Part shown: in pieces, positions 25,402 to 34,423 of the stretch
How positions within the stretch are numbered: the first letter of the stretch is position 1
How the letters are laid out: each line of letters begins with the position of its first letter
Source: UBA10649 sp963700255
GTDB taxonomy: Bacteria > Actinomycetota > Actinomycetes > S36-B12
DNA length: 64,000 nucleotides
Direction: 5' to 3'
Assembly: GCA_963700255.1 (NCBI GenBank)
Contig: CAVOWW010000023.1
Coordinates: forward strand, 62,001 to 126,000
Made by a program: the position numbers and the translations under genes
Notes under the pieces: generated by a model
Database searches by the model: none
Told to the model about the DNA's origin: nothing
The model's input: only the letters and a program-made list of their open reading frames with translations

Positions 25402-28400
25402 GACAGCACCTGCTCGCCCTGGACCTTGGCCGGGCAGGCCGTCTTGTAGGCGCAGTACGAGCACGCCGGTCCCGGTGACGCGACGAACGCCTCCGTGCGG
25501 ACGACGTGGGCGGCATCGCCGAGCTTCACCTCGACCCACGTCGGCTCGGCGGACCCCAGCGCCTCCTGGAACTGCACCTTGGGGTCACCGGACCCCTTGC
25601 CGGCGTCGACCCGCAGCTGGACCAGCGCGGCCCCGCCCACCTGCACGGTCGGGACCGGCCCATCGCCATGATCGGGGTCGGCGGACGTCATGCCGCCCTC
25701 GCGCAGGAGCAGCTGGTACACCCCCAGCTGGCCGTGCTCCGGGATGTCCTTCTGGGCCACCGGGTAGCGCATGTTCTTCAAGTCGATGGGCACCAGCCGG
25801 CCCTGCCCGTCGCGCTCCACCCGGTCGATGAAGCCGCTCAATCGCACCGTCTCGGTGCCCCCCACCGGCGTCGGGACATCGACCTCCGCGCCCACGCGCG
25901 TCTCGGTGTCGACGAGCTCGCGATCGGCGCGCAGGTGGTACCCGAGGAACCGGGCGAGGGCGGCGCGGGCCTCGCGACGCTCCGACTCCGACTGCCACCC
26001 CGCCTCGAACCGCAGCTCGGACCAGACCCGGTCGACCTCGGCGTCCATGTCCTCCAGCGTCTCCGGGATGTCGCCCTTCGCGACGAAGTCGGCCACTGCG
26101 TGCACGACGCTGCCGAAGCTGGTCGCCGTGCCGCGCGGCGTCTCGGCACGAACCTCGTGCTCGAGGAACCACTTCAGCGGGCAGCCCAGGATGCTGTCGA
26201 GCCCACTGCCGGACAGCGAGACCGGCACGGCCGGGTCGCGCACCGGTCGGTCGCTGACCGTGGTGTCGGCCAGGCCCCACCACGTCGCGGGATCGGCCAG
26301 CGGCACCAGTGGCTCGCCATCAGGGTCGCGCTGCGCCGCGAGCACGGCCAGCCGCTCGACCGCCGCCCGGCGCAGCGTCGCGGAGGCGACCGGGTCCATG
26401 GCGACCAGGCGCAGCTCCGCGACGAGTCCGTCGAGGGAGACCTGATGCCTGGGCCGGCCCGAGACGGTGGCCGCCTCGTCCGCGCCCAGCGCAGCCCGGA
26501 CGTCGTCGAGGAAGCGGCTCGGCCGCTCGCCGCCGGCATCCTTCTCGTCGATCGCCGTCACGTGCAGCTGCCGCCGCGCCCGGGTGCAGGCCACGTAGAA
26601 CAGGCGCCGCTCCTCCTCGAGCAGGTCGGCGGGCCGGGGACCCGTGCCGATGCCCGTGGAGGTCAGCTCCTCGGCGCGCAGGGTCGAGCCGCGCGCCCGC
26701 AGGTCCGGCCACACCCCCTCCTCGGCACCGACGATCCAGACCTCGTCCCACTCCAGGCCCTTCGCCCGGTGGGCGGTGAGGATGCGCACGGCATCGGCCC
26801 GGGTGCCTCGGTCCGCGACCGCCTCCGCCGGGATCTGCTGGTCGGCCAGGGAGTCGACGAAGGTACGGACCCCCAGGAAGCCGGGATAGCGTCCGGCGAG
26901 CCGCTCGGCGGCGTCGACCAGGGCCATGACGGCATCGAGGTCATGGCCGGCCGAGCGGGAGCCGTGGATCGCCGCCGTGCGAAGGCGGTTCGGCCAGCCG
27001 TGGGGCGTGCGCCCGCCCGTCCAGAGCGTCCAGAGCACCTCCTGCGGCGCCGCCCCGGCCTCGATCTGTGCGCGGACCTCGGTCAGCAGGCTGGTCAGGC
27101 GCGCCACCGTCACCGACACCGCATCGTCGGCCGGCAGCCCGGCAGGCACGGCCAGCTCGCCCAGCAGGGGGCCAAGGACGAGCTCGCGGATGAGGACGTC
27201 CGACGGCGGCGAGGCGTAGCCCGCCTCGTGGTGCTGGGCCCGCAGCGCCCGGCCGAGCCTGCGCACGTCGCTGGCCGTGAGGCCCGCCAGCGGGCCCATG
27301 AGGACGTCGAGCACGTGACCGGGAGCGGCGCCCTGAGGGTGGGCAGCGAGCCCCATGGCCGAGAGGAGCGTGGCGACCGCCGGCTCCGAGCGCAGCGGGA
27401 TCTCGTCCGCGGCGACGACGACCGGCACGCCCGCCGCATGCAGGGCCCGCTGAAGGGCGGGGATCTGGTTGCCCGAGCGCACGAGCACCGCAAGCTCGCG
27501 CCACGGCACCTCCCGCCGCACGTGCGCGAGGCGCAGTTCGCGTGCGATGTGAGCAGCCTGCGAGCCGCGGTCGCCGTAGGTGCGGACCGTCACGGCGTCG
27601 TCATCGGCCCGCGCGGCAGGGGTGCACTCGGGGTGACGGTGGGCCCGGACCTGCTCGGCGTCCAGCCCGTGCGGCAGCCGAGTGCCGATGACCTTCGTGG
27701 CGACCGAGCGGATGACGGGCCCGAACCGGCGGGCGCGATCCAGGACGACCACGGGTGCCCGATCGCCTGCCGCGGTACGGAACGACTCGGGGAAGCGGAG
27801 CAGGCCACGGACATCGGCGCCACGGAACCCGTAGATGGCCTGGTCGGGGTCGCCCACGGCGACGAGCGTGGTCTGCGGCCCCACGAGCGCCCTGAGCAGG
27901 GCGACCTGCAGAGGATCGGTGTCCTGGTACTCGTCGACGTAGACGGCCCGGAACTGGCGCGTGAGGAGGGCCGACACCGCGGGCTCGTTCGCGCGCACGA
28001 CAGCGCGCAGCAGCAGCTCTCCGTAGTCCATGACGTTCTCGAGGACCATGACCTCCTGCTCCTCGCGGGCGAGCTGGCCCACCGCGGTCCAGGCCGGCCG
28101 GCCGGACCGCTGCCCGATCCGGGAGAGGTCACCCCCCTCCAGGCCCAGCTCACGAGCCTTCGTCAGCACCGCGCGCACCTCGTTGGCCAGGCCGAGCGTG
28201 GGCAGGGCACCGACGAGCTCCTCGGGCCAGTCGACCGAGCCGTCCTCGACGGCTCCGCGCAGCAGCTCACGGATGCGCACGTCCTCCTCGGCCCCGGACA
28301 TGAGCCGAGGCGGGTTCAGGTAGTCCTCGGGCGCGTCGGTGCGGCGGAGCAGCGAGTAGGCGAACGAGTGGAAGGTGGCGACGGTGGGCACCACACCCCC

Positions 28401-28667
28401 GCCGAGGCGGGACGTCACACGCTCGCGCAGCTCAGCTGCCGCCTTGCGGCCGAAGGTGAGGGCCAGCACCGCATCCGCCGGCAGCGGATCGGCCTCATCA
28501 GCCAGCCGGGCGCAGATCGACTCGACGATCGTGGTGGTCTTGCCGGTGCCCGGCCCGGCGAGCACGAGCAGGGGTCCATGGCGGTGCGACACCACCCGCA
28601 GCTGCTGGTCGTCGAGGATCGCGGGCACTGCGGGCGGCGGCGGGCTCATGTCCAGCTGCCAGTGCAT
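25398..28667 (-). CDS. adnA: AdnA-type helicase–nuclease subunit
   Basis: A 1089-residue protein with a superfamily 1 motor (Walker A G-P-G-T-G-K-T-T, about 38–45; Y-V-D-E-Y-Q-D-T-D; T-A-H-R-A-K-G-L-E-W) and a C-terminal RecB-type nuclease (G-F-I-D-R-V and I-D-L-K-N). One Cys at I-L-G-C-P-L-K-W-F and three in C-S-Y-C-A-Y-K-T-A-C near the C-terminus have the spacing of a nuclease-associated 4Fe–4S cluster. The protein pairs with AdnB downstream. ATG 28667 is taken; an in-frame ATG at 28649 is possible. Confidence 0.93.
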   Translation of the reverse strand: MHWQLDMSPPPPAVPAILDDQQLRVVSHRHGPLLVLAGPGTGKTTTIVESICARLADEADPLPADAVLALTFGRKAAAELRERVTSRLGGGVVPTVATFHSFAYSLLRRTDAPEDYLNPPRLMSGAEEDVRIRELLRGAVEDGSVDWPEELVGALPTLGLANEVRAVLTKARELGLEGGDLSRIGQRSGRPAWTAVGQLAREEQEVMVLENVMDYGELLLRAVVRANEPAVSALLTRQFRAVYVDEYQDTDPLQVALLRALVGPQTTLVAVGDPDQAIYGFRGADVRGLLRFPESFRTAAGDRAPVVVLDRARRFGPVIRSVATKVIGTRLPHGLDAEQVRAHRHPECTPAARADDDAVTVRTYGDRGSQAAHIARELRLAHVRREVPWRELAVLVRSGNQIPALQRALHAAGVPVVVAADEIPLRSEPAVATLLSAMGLAAHPQGAAPGHVLDVLMGPLAGLTASDVRRLGRALRAQHHEAGYASPPSDVLIRELVLGPLLGELAVPAGLPADDAVSVTVARLTSLLTEVRAQIEAGAAPQEVLWTLWTGGRTPHGWPNRLRTAAIHGSRSAGHDLDAVMALVDAAERLAGRYPGFLGVRTFVDSLADQQIPAEAVADRGTRADAVRILTAHRAKGLEWDEVWIVGAEEGVWPDLRARGSTLRAEELTSTGIGTGPRPADLLEEERRLFYVACTRARRQLHVTAIDEKDAGGERPSRFLDDVRAALGADEAATVSGRPRHQVSLDGLVAELRLVAMDPVASATLRRAAVERLAVLAAQRDPDGEPLVPLADPATWWGLADTTVSDRPVRDPAVPVSLSGSGLDSILGCPLKWFLEHEVRAETPRGTATSFGSVVHAVADFVAKGDIPETLEDMDAEVDRVWSELRFEAGWQSESERREARAALARFLGYHLRADRELVDTETRVGAEVDVPTPVGGTETVRLSGFIDRVERDGQGRLVPIDLKNMRYPVAQKDIPEHGQLGVYQLLLREGGMTSADPDHGDGPVPTVQVGGAALVQLRVDAGKGSGDPKVQFQEALGSAEPTWVEVKLGDAAHVVRTEAFVASPGPACSYCAYKTACPAKVQGEQVLS

Positions 28668-28726
28668 GGGGCATGGATACCACCCGCGTCCGACACCCCC
28701 AAGGCACGGTCTGGGACGATCAGGCC

Positions 28727-31212
28727 GTGAGTTCCGACGTCCCCTCGCCGACCGGCGTCGCCGACCCCACCCCGGACGCCCCTCGGCCGGAGCCCGTCAC
28801 CTCGGTGTCTGACGCCTTGGCCGCAGCGCCCGAGCCGTTCGACTCCGGGCCGGAGCCCCTCGCCGCCGTCGTGATCGAGGACCGCGACATCCCTCGGCGC
28901 GTGCGCCGACCCCTCGACCTGGCCCGCTTCGTCCTGGCGCTGACGATCAGCGCCGCCACCGTGCTCGTCGCCTGGTTCGCGACCAGCACGGCGGCCGGCC
29001 TCGACGACGACATCTCGTCGGGCGCCTCGTTGCTGCCCGCGTTCGTGGTGCTCGCGCTCAACATCATCGGCGGCATCGGCACCCTGGGCCTGCCGATCGC
29101 GGTAGCCGTCAACATGACCCTGCGACGGCGGCTGCGCCAGCTGTTCGACGCGTTCGTCGCGCTCCTCATCGCCGTCGTCGTGCTCACGCTCGCCTCCATC
29201 GCCCTCTCCAACTCGGGCCTGCCTCGCCTGCTCGCAGCGCTCGCCGGATCGACCAGTCCGGACAGCGTGGCCACGGCACCGATCCTCGGCGGACTCATCG
29301 CCTTCATCACCGTGGCCCGCATCATGAGCCGACGACCGTGGAACGTCCTGACGGTCCTGGTGATCGGCTCGCTGGTCGTCGTCACCCTTCTCAGCGGTGG
29401 CATCGCCCTCGCCGGCGTGGGCCTGTCGCTGGCCATCGGCTGGGCCGTCGGCGTGATGACCCGCTACATCGCCGGCACCCCGACCACGCGCCCGAGCGGG
29501 CTCGAGGTCGCGGAGGCCCTGGCGCGCGGTGGCTACCCCGTGACGCTGCTGCAGGCCCGGGAGTCCACCTCGCGGGGACGCCGCTACATGGGCACCACGC
29601 GATCGGGCAGCCGGCTGCTCGTCACCGTCCTCGACCGCGACCTCGAGGGCGCTGGCCTCGCGAACGCGATCTGGACGGGCATGCGCCTGCGCGACGACAG
29701 CACCACTGGCGCCTTCAACATGCGGCGGTCCCTCGACCACGCCGCCCTGGTCGCCTACGCCGCGCAGGCGGCGGGCGTGCCCGAGCCGCGGCTGCTGCTG
29801 ACCAGCGAGGTCGGCCCGGACTCGGTCCTCCTGGCCTCGGAGCTGATCGAGGGCACCCGCTTCAGCAACCTGGACGACATCACCGACAACGACCTGCTGC
29901 AGGCCTGGCGCGCGATGCGCACGCTGCACGAGAACCAGATGACCCACCGCTCCCTGTCGGCCGAGCATCTCCTGCGCGCTGAGGACGGCTCCGTGTGGCT
30001 CATCGGGGGGAGACCGGCAGCATCGCCGCCGGCGATGTCGCGCAGCGCATCGACACCGCGGAGCTCCTCACGACACTGGCACTGCTCACCGACGTCGACC
30101 GGGCGGTCGACACCGGCCGCACGGTGCTGGGACTCGCGGGCCTCGCCAAGGCGCTGCCTGCCCTGCAGCGGGTCGCCCTGTCCCCCCAGACCCGCAAGGT
30201 GCTCCGCCGGAACAAGGCGCTCCTCGTGAGCCTGCGCGACCGGCTCGCCGAGATCCGCCCGGGCGCCGAGTCCGAGCAGATCCAGTTCGAGCGCGTGCGC
30301 CCCCGCACGCTGATCATGATCATCGTCGGCAGCATCGCCGGCTACGTGCTGCTGTCCCAGCTCGCGCAGGTCGATCTCGTCGGACTGCTCCGCACCGCCG
30401 ACTGGCGCTGGATGCTTGTCGCGCTGGTGCTCAGCGTCCTGACGTTCGTGGCGGCGGCCTGGTCGCTCACCGGCTTCGTGCCGGAGCGCCTTCCGCTGCA
30501 CCGCACGATCCTGGCCCAGCTGGCCGGCTCCTTCGCGACACTCGTGTCGCCCCCGACGATCGGCTCGATCGCGATCAACGTCCGGTTCCTGACGAAGGCC
30601 GGACTGCATCCCGCCCTTGCGGGTGCCAGCGTCGGGGTCGCCCAGGTCATGGCCTTCGTGTTCCACATCGGCCTGCTGCTCGTGTTCGGCATCGCGGCCG
30701 GAACGCAGGCGGACCACACGTTCGCACCCCCGCAATGGGTCGTCATCGCCGTCATCGCATTGGTCGTCGTAGCGCTGGCCCTGCTCGCCGTGCCGGCCGT
30801 GCGGCACACCATCACCAAGCGGGTGCGGCCGACGATGCAGGAGGTGCTGCCCCGACTCGTCACGGTCGTGCAGCGCCCGATGAAGCTGCTCGAGGGCATC
30901 GGCGGCATCCTGCTGCTGAACGCGGCCTTCATCGGGGTCCTGTACGCCAGCGTGGCGGCGTTCGGCGGCGAGCTGAGCGTCGCCGTCATCGCCGTCGTCT
31001 ACCTGGCCGGCGCCACCCTGGGCCAGGCGGCTCCGACCCCCGGCGGGCTGGGCGCCGTCGAGGCGGCGCTGGCGGCGGGTCTCACCGCGGGCGGCCTCGA
31101 CGCGGGCCTCGCCGTGTCGGCGGTGCTGCTCTACCGGCTGGTGACGTTCTGGCTGCCCACCGTCCCTGGCTACTGGGCGTTCAACTGGCTGACCAAGAAG
31201 GGTGCACTATGA
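28727..31212 (+). pseudogene. flippase-like membrane protein with internal degenerate kinase domain, frameshifted
   Basis: If one base is restored the gene encodes about 828 residues in three parts. Residues about 65–245 have six or so membrane helices. Residues about 255–430 form a kinase-like domain in which the catalytic loop reads T-H-R-S-L-S-A-E-H-L-L and the metal motif I-G-G-E, so the catalytic Asp, Asn and DFG are lost. About 500–820 is a lysylphosphatidylglycerol-synthase-type membrane domain (UPF0104/TIGR00374) with A-P-T-P-G-G-L-G-A-V-E near the end. The break is at a run of six G at 30005–30010; seven G would join the frames. Both halves are otherwise clean. Transport or flipping of a lipid-linked precursor is a reasonable but unproven role. 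GTG 28727 is the likely start. Confidence 0.8.
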
Positions 31213-31221
31213 CCCTCGTGC

Positions 31222-32307
31222 CTAGAAGCAGCCGCCCTCGAGCAGGGCCTGCAGACCGGCAAGGTCGCCCGCCTGGGGGGTTGCAGGACCGTTCGGGCGC
31301 GAGTACGGGTTCATCAGCTGCGTGGAGTCGTCGACGTGCCCCAGTCCCATGACGTGACCGAGCTCGTGCATCAGCACGCTGCCGATGGACCTGCCCGAGG
31401 TGAAGCCCGGGCTGAGCTGCGCATCGACGTCGATGACCACGACCCCTGCGACGTACCGGGCTCCCGTTCCGGTGTCGGGCCGATAGGCCGCGCCGCCCCG
31501 CCCCATCACCGTGCCTGCCAGCCCCGGAACCGTGGCCTCGGTTGCGAAGGCGACGTAGATGCCCTCGCCCCGGTCGAGGTTGGCGGTGGTCTGTCCGGCC
31601 TGCCAGTACACGAAGTCGGTGCCGCCGCCATCGTAGAAGGCCACGGCGGATTCCGTGGCCATGCGCGTGAAGGCCTCCGCGATGGTCGCCGCGGCACTCT
31701 CGGGGACGCCGGCCGCATTGACGAAGTAGGGGTTGGGCCGGCACGGGTTCCACCGGGTCGGCCTGCCGGTCGCATCCACCTGCAGCAGGGCGAACGAGGT
31801 CGCCTCCCCGGCGGCGGGAGCGTCCGCGTCCCAGACGGGAACGGGAGCTGGCTCGGGAGTCGGCGCGGGAGCCGGCGCGGGAGCCGGCGCCGGGTCCTCC
31901 GGCTGGCTGACGAAGCCGACCCGGCCGATCATGGCGGTGGTCGAGCCGATCTGCTCGACCCGGATGAGGAACCCACCGCCAACCGTCGGTCGCTTGCGGG
32001 TGGGGTCGGCGAACCGGGCTATCGACGCGCCGGCCTAGTCGACGCGGGCGCGGGCGACTCGGCGCCAGTCCGCGCCCTTGGCCAGGCGCACGAGCACGCG
32101 GAGGGTGGTGTGCGGGACTGCGGTGCCGCCCATGGTGAAGACCGCACCGTCGAACTCCTGCGTCGTGATCTCGATGCGATCGTTGACGGGCCGCGATCCC
32201 TCGGTCGCCGCGGCCGGGTCCGCACGCAACACGAATGACACGAGGGCCATCAGGACCACGCCCAGCAGCGACCCCACGCGCATGGGCCACGTGCCTGCGC
32301 TTCTCAT
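31222..32307 (-). pseudogene. secreted metzincin-type zinc metalloprotease interrupted by an in-frame TAG
   Basis: From ATG 32307 the frame encodes a signal peptide and a beta-rich domain of about 60 residues, reaches TAG at 32037–32035, then stays open in the same frame for 34 codons before the next ATG (31932) and on to the stop at 31222. The downstream part has a Pro/Ala-rich linker (alternating P-A) and a catalytic domain with H-E-L-G-H-V-M-G-L-G-H, the full HExxHxxGxxH zinc site, and a Met-turn (Q-L-M-N-P). The intervening codons (for example F-A-D-P-T-R-K-R-P-T-V) look coding, which is why I treat it as one gene with a nonsense codon. Alternatives are a sequencing error or translation restarting at 31932 without a signal peptide. 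Confidence 0.75.
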
Positions 32308-32460
32308 GCCCCACCCCCGGTGCGCCCCGGATCGTGCGCGCCCCCACGCCACCCGGGCGGTTTCAGTATCGGGGGCCGTCGCGTGGGGGTGAGGGCCCAA
32401 AGTCCCGGCGAACGGCTACCAGCGGATACATCCTCCGACCGGGGCCGCAACAATGTGCCC

Positions 32461-32718
32461 ATGACCGATGCCTCGCCGACCCACCGTCACGTCCGACTCA
32501 CCTTCCCTCCGGGTCCGGCCACCGAGCCTGTGATCTACGAGATCGTCACGCGCTTCGGCGTGGTGCCCAACATCCGGCGCGCAGCCATTCATGACCACAG
32601 CGGCTGGATGGTGTGCGATCTGGGCGGCGATGATGCTGCCGTGGCCGCGGCGATCGTGTGGATGGAGTCGATCGGCGTTGATGTGTCCGCCGCTCAGGGG
32701 GACATCGTCGAGGGCTGA
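32461..32718 (+). CDS. NIL-domain protein
   Basis: An 85-residue protein consisting of a single ACT-like NIL domain (R-L-T-F-P-P … P-V-I-Y-E-I-V-T-R-F-G-V … N-I-R-R-A). NIL domains occur at the C-terminus of MetN transporters and next to ferredoxins in methionine or homocysteine metabolism; here it stands alone. It is followed 42 nt later by the CDGSH protein on the same strand. Confidence 0.85.
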   Translation: MTDASPTHRHVRLTFPPGPATEPVIYEIVTRFGVVPNIRRAAIHDHSGWMVCDLGGDDAAVAAAIVWMESIGVDVSAAQGDIVEG

Positions 32719-32760
32719 TCTCGACGAGCGCGATGGGCGTCGCGGCACCACACTCACCTC

Positions 32761-32955
32761 ATGAGCGCTGTCACCATCACCCCGACCGACAACGGCCCCT
32801 ACGAGGTCACCGGCGAGGTGATGATCACCGCACCCGACGGCACGATCCTCCGCGAGACGGCCAAGTCGTACCTGTGCCGCTGCGGCCACTCGGCGAACAA
32901 GCCCTTCTGCGACGGGACCCATCGGCGCCTCGACTGGAGCCAGGACCAGTCCTGA
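32761..32955 (+). CDS. CDGSH iron–sulfur domain protein
   Basis: A 64-residue protein with the 2Fe–2S motif C-R-C-G-H-S-A-N-K-P-F-C-D-G-T-H (about residues 39–54): three Cys and one His ligand as in mitoNEET-type proteins. It has no membrane anchor. A redox or cluster-transfer role is expected. A terminator follows immediately. Confidence 0.93.
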   Translation: MSAVTITPTDNGPYEVTGEVMITAPDGTILRETAKSYLCRCGHSANKPFCDGTHRRLDWSQDQS

Positions 32956-32960
32956 CAAGA

Positions 32961-32987
32961 GGGGCCCCGCCCTTCGGGCGGGCCCCC
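32961..32987. terminator. intrinsic terminator after the CDGSH gene
   Basis: GGGGCCCCGCCC, loop TTC, GGGCGGGCCCCC: a strong stem with one bulged base, 5 nt after the CDGSH stop codon. It also lies downstream of the convergent GGDEF gene and could serve both. Confidence 0.75.
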
Positions 32988-33021
32988 GGACACTGCCGGG
33001 GGTTGCCGTCGCAGGTGCGCT

Positions 33022-34054
33022 TCAGGAGCCAGGACACGTCTCGCAGACGTCCGGAGTGGCCAACGCCAAGGTTGGGTCCATTTCATCCGAGGAGCGAGTG
33101 ACGGCTGCCTCGTGCGCTCCTTGTTCCGGTACATCTCGTCGTCGGCGTCCTTCAGGGCGGTCGCGAACGCCTCGTCCGACCGCCACTCCACGATTCCGGC
33201 GGACCAGCCGAACGGGTTGGCCAGGTGCATCCGGTCGATCAGCACGTCGGCCTCCGCCCGGTCGGTCGCCGGAAGGACGAGGACGAACTCGTCCCCACCC
33301 GTCCGGGCGAGGAGATCGCTGCGCCGCAGCACGCAGTTCCAGTCGCGCGCGAGATCGATGAGGAGCCGGTCGCCCGCAGCGTGGCCACGGGTGTCGTTGA
33401 ACTGCTTGAACCCGTCGAGGTCGACCTGGACGATCGCGGTCGCCTGGTGCTGCCGGGCATCCATGGCGTGCGGAGCATCGGCGCCGTCAATGGGTCCCCG
33501 TCTGTTGAGGAGCCGGTGAGGGGATCGAGTACCGCCTGCGCCCTCAGCCGCTGGACCAGCGAGGAGATGACGAGCGTGACGCCATCCACGAGGAAGAAGA
33601 CCGCGATGACGTACGCGGGACTGTCGAGCCGCCAGTCGACCATGAGCGCGGCGCCGTATGTCACCGTGGCCAGGACGAGCAGGCCGCGTACCACGCGCGT
33701 GGAGAGGAAGTACCCCGGCGTACATGCCGAGGATGGCGAGGTAGAAGCCGGACACGAGCTGGCCCTGCCCAGCGACGGACACGGCGGCCGACGCCGCGGC
33801 CACCAGCATCCCTGCCGCGACGATCGCCGGCAGCACGGCTGTCGAGCGGCGACCCACGCGGCGCCGACGGCGAGGGTGAGCACCAGGGACACTCCGGCGA
33901 GGATCCACAGCTCCCGGACACGAGTGTCCGGGAACGGGGGTCGGGAGGCGACGGCCGCGATCTGCAGGGCGGCGATGGCGAAGTAGATGCCGAGGAGCAC
34001 GAACGGCCGACTGGGAGGGTAGCCCCAGGCAGACACGCGGCGATCGTCAGGCAC
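33022..34054 (-). pseudogene. membrane-anchored GGDEF-domain protein with at least three frameshifts
   Basis: The start is GTG 34054 with a GGAAAG site. The intended protein has about five membrane helices and then a diguanylate-cyclase-like domain with an intact T-G-G-D-E-F motif. Reading requires frame changes at about 33845 (GCCGCTCGA), 33714 (GCCGGGGTA) and 33520 (ACCGGCTCC). Across each junction the residues fit the family when one base is added or removed, for example V-L-D-P-L-T-G then L-L-N-R-R-G. The 3' end is uncertain, because the last frame runs antisense through the CDGSH gene; TGA at 33024–33022 in another frame is the nearest plausible end. It is either a decayed gene or a patch of poor sequence. 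Confidence 0.7.
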
Positions 34055-34146
34055 CTTTCCAATGTAAGGCTTCCGTAACCGCCATCGGGGGTCGAGGCAC
34101 GTGCGCTGGCCTACCGTGATGGGACCAGCCCACGACAGGAGTTCAC

Positions 34147-34423
34147 ATGCATCGGATCGCGCACGTCGACGATCACGCTGACGGCTGCATGCGGCCTGCT
34201 CCTCCTCGGTGCCCCTGCTGCGTCAGCCGAGCCCGACACGCGGTTCGGCTCGTGCCGGGAGATGCGCGCCGTCGACCCGAACGGCGTCGCCCTCACCAGT
34301 CGGGCCGTCGCCCGCGCCGTCAAGCAGGGCTTTCGCACGCCACTGCTCTGCCCCGTCGCCTACGACGCGAACAGGCGGCTCGACACCGATCGCGACGGGG
34401 TCGCCTGCGAGCGGAGGCGCTAG
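34147..34423 (+). pseudogene. secreted Excalibur calcium-binding-domain protein, probable 5' frameshift
   Basis: An AGGAG site precedes ATG 34147, but that frame is not coding-like beyond the first few codons. The frame one base later reads T-L-T-A-A-C-G-L-L-L-L-G-A-P-A-A-S-A, a signal peptide, then a mature domain with two Cys pairs ending in D-T-D-R-D-G-V-A-C-E, the Excalibur motif. It has no start codon of its own. A one-base error between about 34157 and 34175 would join start and body, giving about 91 residues. Its TAG overlaps the stop of moeZ on the other strand. Confidence 0.65.

Noticed and set aside
25506..28730. A 1074-codon open frame on the + strand
   Set aside because: Antisense to adnA, whose helicase and nuclease motifs are complete; the frame encodes no recognisable motif.
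31181..32347. A long open frame overlapping the metzincin in another frame
   Set aside because: Its product is Arg/Gly-rich without motifs, while the chosen frame holds the signal peptide and zinc site.
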